Part shown: piece by piece, positions 8,872 to 16,740 of the stretch
How positions within the stretch are numbered: the stretch's first letter is position 1
How the letters are laid out: every line of letters starts with the position of its first letter
Assembly: GCF_003732705.1 (NCBI RefSeq)
Contig: NZ_MOBR01000016.1
Location: forward strand, 1-64,000
Direction of reading: 5' to 3'
From: Pseudomonas frederiksbergensis
GTDB taxonomy: Bacteria; Pseudomonadota; Gammaproteobacteria; Pseudomonadales; Pseudomonadaceae
DNA: 64,000 nucleotides
Made by a program: the position numbers and the translations under genes
Notes under the pieces: generated by a model
Database searches by the model: none
What the model saw: only the letters and a program-made list of their open reading frames with translations
Told to the model about the DNA's origin: nothing

Positions 8872-9651
8872 TTGCTTATCGAGTCCCGTCGCCGCGCTTA
8901 TTTGACCGCCATGCAGGTGGTCAACTGGCTGCCGCGCACCGAATTGCCCTTTGCCGCGCCCTCGCGCCCCGAGTTGCTGGAGGCGCCCGAACCGTTGGTC
9001 GTCGCCCCGGTGGTGCAGGCGATTGTGGCTGAGGCGCCCGTGGAACCGGTGGTCAAACCGGCCGAACGGGTGAAAATCGAGGTCCCACGGCCATCGCTGG
9101 CCAGCACGCGCACCAACGCCAAGGCCGAAGAAGAAGCCGCGCCGGTGGTGGCCAAAGCGCCCGTCGTGCCACCACCGCGCTTTTCCTTGCAGCTGCTGCG
9201 GGCCGGGCGCTGCCTGCTGCTGGTGGAGTTACCCACAGGCGAAACCTTCCAGACCCGCGATCCCGCGTACATGTTGCTCAAGGACATGCTGCGCGCCGCC
9301 GGTCTGCCGGACAGCCCGCAAATCGTCGGCGAACCGGTGCGCTGGCCGCTGCTGGTCCGCGGCACCATGGATCAAGGGCCGGAAGCCGCTCGCGATTTCG
9401 TACAGGGTTTCCTCTCGGCCCGGCTCGAAGACGCCCTGTGCGTCTGCCTGTGGCTGATCGGCTTGCCGGCAGTGCGGTTTGCCGGTGAGGCGAACGCCGA
9501 ATCCTTCAACCGTGAACTCCAGGTCGAAGGCCTGGGCTCGGTCTGGGCCCTGCCGGGCCTGGAACTTTTAATGGAAGAGCCACAGCGTAAGGCTGATGTC
9601 TGGCAAGCCATGCGTCGGCTGATGGCGCGTTGGAAAGAATCGAATGAGTGA
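8872..9651 (+). CDS. holD: HolD-like DNA polymerase III psi subunit
   Basis: A 259 aa protein whose gene overlaps rimI, the same place holD occupies in E. coli. Its N-terminus SRRRAYLTAMQVVNWLPR lines up well with E. coli psi SRRDWQLQQLGITQWSLR. This supports the TTG start at 8872, since the first ATG (8911) would remove half of that helix. Residues about 45-105 are a Pro/Ala/Val-rich linker (repeated APV and EAP) absent from the 137 aa E. coli protein. The globular part is 106-250. Psi links chi to the clamp loader and helps contact SSB. A diverged, linker-extended psi was described in P. aeruginosa. Similarity is weak, so the call leans on synteny and the N-terminal helix. Confidence 0.68.
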   Translation: MLIESRRRAYLTAMQVVNWLPRTELPFAAPSRPELLEAPEPLVVAPVVQAIVAEAPVEPVVKPAERVKIEVPRPSLASTRTNAKAEEEAAPVVAKAPVVPPPRFSLQLLRAGRCLLLVELPTGETFQTRDPAYMLLKDMLRAAGLPDSPQIVGEPVRWPLLVRGTMDQGPEAARDFVQGFLSARLEDALCVCLWLIGLPAVRFAGEANAESFNRELQVEGLGSVWALPGLELLMEEPQRKADVWQAMRRLMARWKESNE

Positions 9652-10096
9652 CGCTGTATCGTTCCGCCCGATGACCGAGGCGGACATGGACGCTGTACTG
9701 AAGATCGAGTACGCGGCCTATAGCCACCCGTGGACCCGGGGGATTTTTCTCGATGGCCTGGGCAAGTACCAGATCTGGCTGATGTTCGAAGGCTCGCAGC
9801 AGGTCGGCCACGGTGTGGTGCAGATCATTCTGGATGAAGCGCATCTGCTGAACATCACCGTCAAACCGGAAAATCAGGGCCGAGGCCTGGGGTTGACGTT
9901 GCTGGAGCACTTGATGTCCCGGGCATATGACGCCAAGGCGCGGGAATGCTTCCTGGAAGTGCGCGACAGCAATCGTGGCGCCTTTAAGTTGTACGAGCGG
10001 TATGGGTTTAACGAGATTGGTCGGCGTCGGGATTACTACCCGGCGGTGGGCGGGCGTGAAGATGCCGTTGTCATGGCCTGCACCCTGGTTGATTGA
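9644..10096 (+). CDS. rimI: RimI, ribosomal protein S18 alanine N-acetyltransferase
   Basis: A 150 aa GNAT acetyltransferase. The acetyl-CoA loop is NQGRGLGLTLLEHL near residues 72-85 and the C-terminal YERYGFNEIGRRRDYYP is typical of RimI, including the Tyr that acts as general acid in the family. It acetylates the N-terminal Ala of ribosomal protein S18. The ATG lies 8 bp inside the holD-like gene, indicating co-translation. A REP cluster follows directly. Confidence 0.93.
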   Translation: MSDAVSFRPMTEADMDAVLKIEYAAYSHPWTRGIFLDGLGKYQIWLMFEGSQQVGHGVVQIILDEAHLLNITVKPENQGRGLGLTLLEHLMSRAYDAKARECFLEVRDSNRGAFKLYERYGFNEIGRRRDYYPAVGGREDAVVMACTLVD

Positions 10097-10111
10097 GATT
10101 CAAAGGCTTCG

Positions 10112-10242
10112 CTGTAGGAGCAAAGCTTGCTCGCGATGGCGATCTTGAGGGCGCTATCGCGAGCAAGCTTTGCTCCTACAGTGGGATGGCCATCACAAAA
10201 ACTCCACCAACCCTGTAGGAGCGAGGCTTGCCCGCGAAGGCG
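10112..10242. repeat. REP cluster (GTAGGAGC type), three copies
   Basis: An inverted REP pair spans 10112-10181 (CTGTAGGAGCAAAGCTTGC and its complement). A third single copy with a different internal flavour (GGAGCGAGGCTTGCCCGCG) lies at 10213-10242. The cluster is placed between the convergent rimI and the acidic protein gene. Confidence 0.9.
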
Positions 10243-10261
10243 TCCGCTCAGGCGCTACAGA

Positions 10262-10666
10262 TCAACGATTCCCGTCAATCGGATCCCGCTTCGCCAACTC
10301 CGCCTCATCCAACCCATTCCCGCCGCCAATATCGTCTTCATCGACAATACTCAAATCCCAGTCTGCCTGGTCGCCTTCGCCAGCCTCGTGAGCATCCCGC
10401 GCGCCATCTTCATGGATCAGGGTTTCCGGGCTCATGTCATCATCAGTAGACTCATGGTCGTCGGTCGAGGCCCCGGTCATGCCGGCTTCGCGCACACGTT
10501 CGCGGGGCATCAGGCGTTCGCGTTCGTTTTCCGGCAGCTCGTCACCGATTTTGGCGCTGGGTTCTTCCTCGTCGAAATCCAGCTCATGCATCGAGCCCAT
10601 GCGGTCTTCGTTGTCATCGATGGGCTCCGGTTGCACCGCATCGTACGGACGTCGTGAATCAGTCAT
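10262..10666 (-). CDS. conserved pseudomonad acidic protein of unknown function
   Basis: A 134 aa soluble, very acidic protein with no membrane segment, no cysteine and few aromatics. It has clusters such as DFDEEEPSAKIGDE and VDEDDIGGG and is probably largely disordered. The start is ATG 10666, preceded by AGGAATTGCC. I do not recognise a domain. It lies alone between rimI (convergent) and the carbonic anhydrase gene (divergent). The composition could suit a cation- or protein-binding role, but that is only a guess. Confidence 0.7.
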   Translation of the reverse strand: MTDSRRPYDAVQPEPIDDNEDRMGSMHELDFDEEEPSAKIGDELPENERERLMPRERVREAGMTGASTDDHESTDDDMSPETLIHEDGARDAHEAGEGDQADWDLSIVDEDDIGGGNGLDEAELAKRDPIDGNR

Positions 10667-10833
10667 GGCAATTCCTCATACTGTGGGCCTTACTAAGGTG
10701 GACCCACTGGGTGTGCGAGAATTCCACCGGCATGGAGCACCGGTCAGAGTCGTCAGGGGTATTTGCATCGCGCGCGTGACCCCGACGGGTGGTCGTCTGT
10801 CAAAACTGCGCATCATTCTTGAGGCTTCATTGC

Positions 10834-11478
10834 ATGAACGAATTACAAGATCTGATTGATAACAACGAGCGCTGGGCTGACGCGATCACGAAAGAAGATC
10901 CTGATTTCTTCGCCAAACTGGCCCGCCAGCAAACCCCTGAATACCTGTGGATCGGCTGTTCCGATGCGCGGGTGCCGGCAAACGAGATTGTGGGCATGCT
11001 GCCCGGTGACCTGTTCGTACACCGTAACGTGGCCAACGTGGTGTTGCATACCGACTTGAATTGCCTGTCGGTGATTCAGTACGCGGTGGACGTGCTCAAG
11101 GTCAAACACATCCTGGTTACTGGCCATTATGGCTGCGGCGGTGTGCGTGCTTCGATGCAGGACCGTCAGTTGGGCCTGATTGATGGCTGGCTGCGTTCGA
11201 TTCGTGATCTTTATTATGAAAAGCGCGAAGAACTGGCCAAGCTGCCCACCGAAGAAGAGCGGGTCGACCGCCTCTGCGAGCTCAACGTGGTCCAGCAAGT
11301 GGCCAACGTCGGCCACACCAGCATTGTGCAAAACGCCTGGCATCGCGGGCAGAGCCTGTCGATCCACGGTTGCATCTACGGCATCAAGGACGGTCGCTGG
11401 AAAAGCCTGAACGCGACCATCAGCGGTTTTGAACAACTGCCGCCGCAGTATCGTTTGCGTCCGGTCGGGGCGTTGTAA
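10834..11478 (+). CDS. can: beta-class carbonic anhydrase
   Basis: A 214 aa zinc enzyme that interconverts CO2 and bicarbonate in the cytoplasm. The zinc ligands are visible at the canonical positions: Cys42 and Asp44 in CSDARVP, His98 and Cys101 in GHYGCGG, with the Asp44-Arg46 dyad. ATG 10834 gives the normal E. coli Can-like N-terminus (MNELQDLIDNNERWA); an upstream in-frame GTG/ATG extension has no family match. It is followed at once by a strong terminator. Confidence 0.95.
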   Translation: MNELQDLIDNNERWADAITKEDPDFFAKLARQQTPEYLWIGCSDARVPANEIVGMLPGDLFVHRNVANVVLHTDLNCLSVIQYAVDVLKVKHILVTGHYGCGGVRASMQDRQLGLIDGWLRSIRDLYYEKREELAKLPTEEERVDRLCELNVVQQVANVGHTSIVQNAWHRGQSLSIHGCIYGIKDGRWKSLNATISGFEQLPPQYRLRPVGAL

Positions 11479-11488
11479 ACCCTGAAAT

Positions 11489-11524
11489 AAAGGCCTTTTG
11501 CGCACCCCGCGCAAAAGGCCTTTG
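11489..11524. terminator. terminator after carbonic anhydrase
   Basis: A long perfect stem, AAAGGCCTTTTGCGC / GCGCAAAAGGCCTTT, is shared by the convergent can gene and the 11530 gene. Confidence 0.9.
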
Positions 11525-11529
11525 TCGTT

Positions 11530-12702
11530 TCAGAGGTGCGGTGCAGGTACTGCAGGCGCCGGGGCCGGGGCTTGCAACTGTTGCAGCTGCGACTTGACCG
11601 GTGGCGTGGCGCACTTGGCTGCTGCGTCGGCCGGCGTCAGGTTGCGGATCGAGGTGTAGAACAGCTCGCAGGTTTTTTCTTTCTGAGTCACTTGCCAGGT
11701 CTGGGTGCAGCTTTTGAGCAGCGCTGCCGGGTCGCTGCCCGGTTTGCTGCCCATCCCTGCCTGCCAGCACGCGGCGCTCAAATCCTGGCCCATGACGCTC
11801 AGGCCAGCGGCATCAGCCTTGGCCTGTGCATCGGGACCGGTATAGCTGGCCGGATCAGCGGCGTACCAGATGTAGCTCGGATGGTTGGAACCCAACACCG
11901 GCACCTTCACCCCGGCGCTCGGGCTGATCGTCGCCAGGCCCAGCACGCCTACCGTCACGCCGTATTGCGCCTTGATCCAGTTACGCACCGGCGCGCCAAA
12001 AGCGACCATCGGCAACGCTGCGCCTTTGGCGTTCTGGCTGACTTCCTTGACCATGGTGGTCTGGTAGTCCTTGAAGTAGTCGTAGACCCCTTCCAGGTCC
12101 TTGCCGGCGCTGGACGGTGCGGCAATCGGCGCGATGTCGATGATGGTCTGGTAGGCCGGCGTCTGCGCCGCCGGAATGCCGTTGTCGACCAGCAGCGTGG
12201 CCCAACGGTCGGTGGTGGCCGATTCCAGGTAGTCCTGGGCCTGGGTCAGGGAGTAATCCGGCGGGAAGTGCAGCAGCTCGACGCTTTTGCGGTTTTCCAG
12301 GGCCATGCCCAACGGCAGGAACAGATACCAGCTATAAGCCCATTTGCCATCAATGTTGAGCTTTTTCGCGCCGTTGTAGGCCAGATCCCCGGCATCCAGC
12401 AAGGCTGCCAGAGGTTTGTCATAACCCTTGGGCACGCCTGTGATTTCGGCGTAGAGCTGATGGTTATCGGTTTTGACCCGTACTTTTGCGGCGCTGTAAC
12501 CATCGCGCTGCACGCTCTGGGTCAGGTAATGCTCGACGGTTTGCTCCAGCGTCCAGTTGCGAAAGCAGATCACGTTGCAATTGTTGGGGTAAGCGAAGAG
12601 TCGGGTGACGCGTTCGGTGCTGCCCAGCTTGAGATCGACATCGGCGTGGGCGGCGGCACTCAAGGTGAGGGCGGCGAGGGTAAGTCCTGCGAGTTTGAAC
12701 AT
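11530..12702 (-). CDS. secreted protein of unknown function next to a phosphoesterase
   Basis: A 390 aa protein with a signal peptide (MFKLAGLTLAALTLSAAAHA, cleavage after AHA). The mature part starts DVDLKLGSTERVTRLF and contains an early Cys pair in NNCNVICF and several later Cys (SAACWQ, KSCTQ, KTCELFY, AKCA), fitting a disulfide-stabilised periplasmic protein. The C-terminus is a low-complexity Pro/Ala tail. I do not recognise the family. ATG 12702 is chosen because it starts the signal peptide; the open frame continues upstream without meaning. It lies downstream of, and on the same strand as, the phosphoesterase gene (156 bp gap with a repeat fragment). A shared periplasmic role is possible but unproven. 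Confidence 0.75.
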   Translation of the reverse strand: MFKLAGLTLAALTLSAAAHADVDLKLGSTERVTRLFAYPNNCNVICFRNWTLEQTVEHYLTQSVQRDGYSAAKVRVKTDNHQLYAEITGVPKGYDKPLAALLDAGDLAYNGAKKLNIDGKWAYSWYLFLPLGMALENRKSVELLHFPPDYSLTQAQDYLESATTDRWATLLVDNGIPAAQTPAYQTIIDIAPIAAPSSAGKDLEGVYDYFKDYQTTMVKEVSQNAKGAALPMVAFGAPVRNWIKAQYGVTVGVLGLATISPSAGVKVPVLGSNHPSYIWYAADPASYTGPDAQAKADAAGLSVMGQDLSAACWQAGMGSKPGSDPAALLKSCTQTWQVTQKEKTCELFYTSIRNLTPADAAAKCATPPVKSQLQQLQAPAPAPAVPAPHL

Positions 12703-12816
12703 GCTCAGATCCTTTTCAGCGTGGGCCCTCGTAGGCGGGGGCGGGTACATACTGAAACCAGATGTGTCGTACGGTCCAGTACCTACGCGAAAAATCGCAG
12801 CCGATGACATGCCCCC

Positions 12817-12851
12817 GTAGGAGCTGCCGAAGGCTGCGAACTTTTGATCTT
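12817..12851 (-). repeat. fragment of a second intergenic repeat family
   Basis: GTAGGAGCTGCCGAAGGCTG followed by CGAACTTTTGATCTTC is one arm of a palindromic pseudomonad repeat distinct from the REP above. Related pieces lie at about 21031-21050 and 63078-63119 in this window. Confidence 0.6.
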
Positions 12852-12858
12852 CAATCAA

Positions 12859-14556
12859 TCAAACGGAAAAATGCAGGGCATTGGTCAAATCCCCCATTGG
12901 CTTCTGACCACGGGCGATCATCGCGTCATCGCGCAATTTGATCCCGTCGAGGGTTTCCAGCTGAAAGGTGCGGGTGATCAGGCGCAGGATCGATGCCGTG
13001 TCATACACCGTGTGATCCACTGTGCCCTTGCGCGAAAACGGCGAAATCACCAGCGCCGGGATGCGTGTTCCCGGGCCCCAGCGATCGCCCTTGGGTGGCG
13101 CAACGTGGTCCCACCAGCCGCCGTTCTCGTCGACAGTGATGACCACCACCATGTTTTTCCATTGCGGACTTTGCTGCAGCACTTTCAGCGCGCGGACGAT
13201 ATGCCGGTCGCCCGACGCGATGTCGGCGTAACCGGCGTGCATGTTCAGATTGCCTTGGGGTTTGTAGAACGACACCGCCGGCAGCTTGCCGGCTTCGGCA
13301 TCGGCCAGGAACTTGTTGGTGCTCGACTCATCGCCCAACCCGCCATCACGCAGGCGCTTGGCGCGCTCGGCCGGGTTTTCCGGACCTTGGCGCTTGAAGT
13401 AGTTGAACGGCTGGTGGTGGTACTGAAAGTTCGGGATTTTCGGAATGGCCCCCGAATCCTTGTACTCATCGATCGTGGCTTGCCACGCGCCGCCGTACCA
13501 GGCCCAGTCGACGTTCTTCTTCGACAGCTTGTCGCCAATGTGCTCGTGGGTTTGCGGCACCAGGACGCTAGGCAAAGGCTTGGCGTAGTCCGGGCGCTCG
13601 GGGTCGCGGATCCAGGTCGGCCAATACGGCGGCGCCATGGTGTTCACCGCGTAGCCATCGGGTGTCAGCAGGCTCGGGCCGAACTGCGGCGGGCCAGTCA
13701 TGGCGCTGGCGGGCGAGGCGTCCAGCGGCTTGAGGCGGTTGTCAGTCGGGTCATCGCTTTGCAGCGTGGCGATATTGGGCTTGGCGATCGAGTTGGCGGC
13801 ATCCGGGTAAAACGGCACCTGGGCACTGATCAGGTATTGATGGTTCAGGTACGAGCCGCCGAAAGCGCCCTGGAAGAAGTTGTCGCAGAGCACGAATTCC
13901 TTGGCGACATCCCACAGTCGCAATGAATAGCGGGTCTGGGTGTAGTGCCCCATCGTCAAGGCACCGGAGTCGGCCCAGGCCACAAAACGGTCATTCTTGC
14001 CGCCGTTGATCTGCATCTGGTTCTGGTAGAACACGTGCCACAGGTCGCGGGTCACCAGGCTCAGCGGCAAGTCTTCACCTTGCGGGCCTTTGAGGGCGTA
14101 GGGCGCGTTGGGCAAGTGTTCCTGAAATTGCGTGCCGGCGGGGTAGATCACGCCATCGAGGGTTTGCGGGCCGACCTGGTTCAGGCCACCCCAAACCGGA
14201 GGCAGATTCGACAACACATTGCCGTCGCGGTCCCGTTGCTGGTAGTCGTCCGGCTTAAGCGCCGACAACGGCTTTTCGATACCCGGGAAGTCGGCAAACA
14301 GGTTGTTGAAGCTACGGTTTTCGCCGTAGATCACCACGACATTCTTCACGTTTTCGTGCAGGGCTTTGTCCAGCTCGGTGGGCGTCAGCGGGCGTTCGAC
14401 CGGTTTGCCAGAGTCATCACTTTTAGTGCCGCAAGCACTCAGGGTTGCTCCGACACCCAATACCGCAACACCACCCAGAAAGCGGCGGCGGCTGGTATCG
14501 GTGGGTTGATCGGCTTCGGGGGAGGGGAGGTCGGTTCCGTCTTTTTCGTCGGCCAT
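12859..14556 (-). CDS. Tat-exported lipoprotein phosphoesterase (phospholipase C / acid phosphatase family)
   Basis: A 565 aa member of the phosphoesterase family (PF04185 type, including PLC and AcpA). The N-terminus has a twin-arginine signal (SRRRFLGG, near residues 22-29) that runs into a lipobox-like LSAC, so it is probably a Tat-dependent lipoprotein. The mature domain starts with NVVVIYGENRSFNNLF, the metal/nucleophile motif region of this family. It also has VVVITVDENGGWWDHVAPPKG, containing the conserved D-E-x-G-G-x-x-D-H-V/P block. Likely substrate: a phosphate ester in the periplasm or at the cell surface. Whether it is a phospholipase or a phosphatase cannot be told. Confidence 0.87.
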   Translation of the reverse strand: MADEKDGTDLPSPEADQPTDTSRRRFLGGVAVLGVGATLSACGTKSDDSGKPVERPLTPTELDKALHENVKNVVVIYGENRSFNNLFADFPGIEKPLSALKPDDYQQRDRDGNVLSNLPPVWGGLNQVGPQTLDGVIYPAGTQFQEHLPNAPYALKGPQGEDLPLSLVTRDLWHVFYQNQMQINGGKNDRFVAWADSGALTMGHYTQTRYSLRLWDVAKEFVLCDNFFQGAFGGSYLNHQYLISAQVPFYPDAANSIAKPNIATLQSDDPTDNRLKPLDASPASAMTGPPQFGPSLLTPDGYAVNTMAPPYWPTWIRDPERPDYAKPLPSVLVPQTHEHIGDKLSKKNVDWAWYGGAWQATIDEYKDSGAIPKIPNFQYHHQPFNYFKRQGPENPAERAKRLRDGGLGDESSTNKFLADAEAGKLPAVSFYKPQGNLNMHAGYADIASGDRHIVRALKVLQQSPQWKNMVVVITVDENGGWWDHVAPPKGDRWGPGTRIPALVISPFSRKGTVDHTVYDTASILRLITRTFQLETLDGIKLRDDAMIARGQKPMGDLTNALHFSV

Positions 14557-14751
14557 TTCGATTCCTTTTCACGAAATTGTTGCAATGTGTTTCGGCGGGA
14601 CGCTAGCAGCGCGATGTGACGGGGAGGTTACACGAGAGTTTCGGTTGATTGGCACTGCGATACCCAGCACGCATCCTGTAATGGTGCGTGGTGTTTACCA
14701 TCTTCAGGCACTGCTAGACTGGCGCCATACAGAACCTGGCAAAGGTGAATC

Positions 14752-15042
14752 ATGAAACCCTCCGCAGCTCTTGATCTACAACGTGCGGCCGTGCGCGAGG
14801 TCGTCGGTCGATTCCGTACGTCCAACCCTCGTGTCTTCGGTTCGGCGCTGCTCGGAACGGATGAAGAGGGAAGTGACCTTGATCTGCTGGTCGATGCACT
14901 GCCCGGCGCCACACTTTTTGATCTCGGCGGTCTTCAGGTTGAGCTTGAGGGGTTGCTCGGCGTAACAGTCGATCTGCTGACACCCGAAGATCTTCCTGCG
15001 AAGTATCGCCAACAGGTGCTTGAACAGGCTCGCCCGATATAA
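14752..15042 (+). CDS. MNT-type nucleotidyltransferase (orphan MntA-like antitoxin)
   Basis: A 96 aa minimal nucleotidyltransferase. Its hallmark is GSALLGTDEEGSDLDLLVD at about residues 26-44, the GS-x10-DxD motif. In MntA/HepT toxin-antitoxin pairs this protein AMPylates and neutralises the HEPN RNase encoded just downstream. Here no complete HEPN gene follows. The stop codon TAA (15040-15042) overlaps the remnant of one (next feature), and then comes atoE in the opposite direction. The gene itself appears intact, including its active site. Confidence 0.85.
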   Translation: MKPSAALDLQRAAVREVVGRFRTSNPRVFGSALLGTDEEGSDLDLLVDALPGATLFDLGGLQVELEGLLGVTVDLLTPEDLPAKYRQQVLEQARPI

Positions 15043-15104
15043 CCGAGAACCGGATCGGCAAATATCTGAATCCGATCAAACCTGACTGCACCCACTCTCC
15101 CTAG
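15039..15104 (+). pseudogene. remnant of a HEPN (HepT/DUF86) toxin N-terminus
   Basis: In the frame starting at ATA 15039, the DNA reads (I)TENRIGKYLNPIKPDCTHSP then TAG. The beginning resembles the usual M-x-ENR-x-x-x-YLxHI opening of HEPN partners of MNT proteins. In such pairs the MNT stop and HEPN start often overlap as ATGA. Here the four bases are ATAA, so one G to A change at 15041 would explain both the lost start and the TAA stop. The frame ends after about 21 codons. This is inference from a short stretch. Confidence 0.5.
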
Positions 15105-15121
15105 CAGGTGCAGTCCTCCTG

Positions 15122-16540
15122 TTAAGGCATCACCGGCGCCGTATAAACCAGCGTCGTCCCCAGCGCCCACAGCAGAAACAGCACCAGCGGCGTATGCACC
15201 AGCAACTGCACAAACGAGAACCCGATCAAGTCCCGCGCCTTCAATCCCAATACGCCCAGCAGCGGCAGCATGTAGAACGGGTTGATCAGGTTCGGCAGGG
15301 CTTCGGCGGCGTTGTAGATTTGTACGGCCCAGCCCAGGTGGTAGTTCAGGTCAGTGGCCACTTGCATGACGTACGGCGCTTCGATGATCCACTTGCCGCC
15401 GCCGGACGGGATGAAGAAACCGAGGATCGCCGAGTACACCCCCATCAATAGTGCATAAGTGTCGTGGGACGCGATTTGCACGAAAAAGGTCGAGATGTGG
15501 TGGGCCAGGGTTTGGGCGTCAGTGCCTTTGACCGTGGTCATCAGCGCGGCAATCGAGCCGTACAGCGGGAACTGGATCAGCACGCCGGTGGTGGTCGGCA
15601 CCGCCCGGGCCACGGCATCGAGGAAGCTGCGCGGGCGCCAGTGCAGCAGGGCGCCGAGCATCAGGAACAGAAAGTTGTAGGTGTTCAAACCGGAGATTGC
15701 GCTGATCGCCGGTTTGGTCGAGAACTCATGGAACAGCCAGCCAGCCGCCAACAGCACCAGCAGAATCGTCAGCAATGGGCTGTGTTCCAGCCACTCGCCG
15801 GGACGGGTGCGCGGTTGCAGCGGCGGCAGGTTGAAACTCGGGTCGATGCCGCAGGCCTTGGCGTCACGGGCGGAATTCGGGCCAGGCGCGGTGGCGTAAG
15901 CGATGATCAGCGAAACCACGATCAGCGCCAGCAACAGCACGCCGGACTGCCAGAGAAAGATTGTTTGAGTGAATGGAATGACGCCCGTGATCGACAGAAT
16001 CGACGGCGGCAAACTGGCCGGGTTGGCCTGCAATTGCGCGGCGGACGACGACAGGCCTAACGCCCAGACGGCGCCAAGGCCCAGATAAGCCGCGGCACCG
16101 GCGGCGCGGTAATCCATTTTCAGGTCGGTGCGACGGGCGAGGGCGCGCACCAGCAAGCCACCGAAGACCAGCGACAAGCCCCAGTTCAGCAACGACGCAA
16201 CCATCGAAATCAACGCGACCCAAGCCACGGCGGATCGACCGTTTTTCGGGATCCTCGCCAAGCGGTCAATCAACTTCACGGCGGGCGGCGAACTGGCGAC
16301 CACATAACCGCCAATCACCACGAACGCCATCTGCATGGTGAACGGAATCAAACTCCAGAACCCGTCACCGAACGCCATGGCAGCGTCGGTGGGTTTGGCG
16401 CCCATGGCCATGGTCGCCAGGGCCACAATGATGACCGCCAGAGCGGCGAACACCCAGGAATCGGGAAACCAGCGCTCGGCAAAACTTGAGCAACGCAGGG
16501 CAAAGCGGGCATAGCGGCTATCGTCGATATCAGCGGCCAC
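15122..16540 (-). CDS. atoE: AtoE-family short-chain fatty acid transporter
   Basis: A 472 aa polytopic membrane protein of the AtoE family. Typical blocks are FAERWFPDSWVFA near residue 19, the GGYVVASSPP segment, and IPSGGGKWIIEAPYVMQVA near residue 375. It has about 11-12 hydrophobic segments. AtoE proteins take up acetoacetate and short-chain fatty acids. The usual atoDAB genes are not adjacent, so the physiological substrate here is inferred only from the family. It is divergent from an MHS transporter gene, with 200 bp between them. Confidence 0.88.
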   Translation of the reverse strand: MAADIDDSRYARFALRCSSFAERWFPDSWVFAALAVIIVALATMAMGAKPTDAAMAFGDGFWSLIPFTMQMAFVVIGGYVVASSPPAVKLIDRLARIPKNGRSAVAWVALISMVASLLNWGLSLVFGGLLVRALARRTDLKMDYRAAGAAAYLGLGAVWALGLSSSAAQLQANPASLPPSILSITGVIPFTQTIFLWQSGVLLLALIVVSLIIAYATAPGPNSARDAKACGIDPSFNLPPLQPRTRPGEWLEHSPLLTILLVLLAAGWLFHEFSTKPAISAISGLNTYNFLFLMLGALLHWRPRSFLDAVARAVPTTTGVLIQFPLYGSIAALMTTVKGTDAQTLAHHISTFFVQIASHDTYALLMGVYSAILGFFIPSGGGKWIIEAPYVMQVATDLNYHLGWAVQIYNAAEALPNLINPFYMLPLLGVLGLKARDLIGFSFVQLLVHTPLVLFLLWALGTTLVYTAPVMP

Positions 16541-16740
16541 GGGAGTACCTCGGATTTTTATGATTATTGTGATGTTCCGGGCCGTGAAGGCCCGTCTGGT
16601 CTGGTGCCAACATTAAATCAATCGACTGTTTTTTGTGACGAAGTTTTACGCGTTTAGGACTTTGGTCTAACGGGTTGTCCGTCGCCGCATTTGCGTAGAC
16701 CATGGGCGCCTTGGTTTTTGCCTGTGCCAGAGTTCATTTC

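Noticed and set aside
11536..12807. 423-codon plus-strand frame opposite the secreted protein
   Set aside because: No signal peptide or domain; the minus-strand frame has a clean signal peptide.
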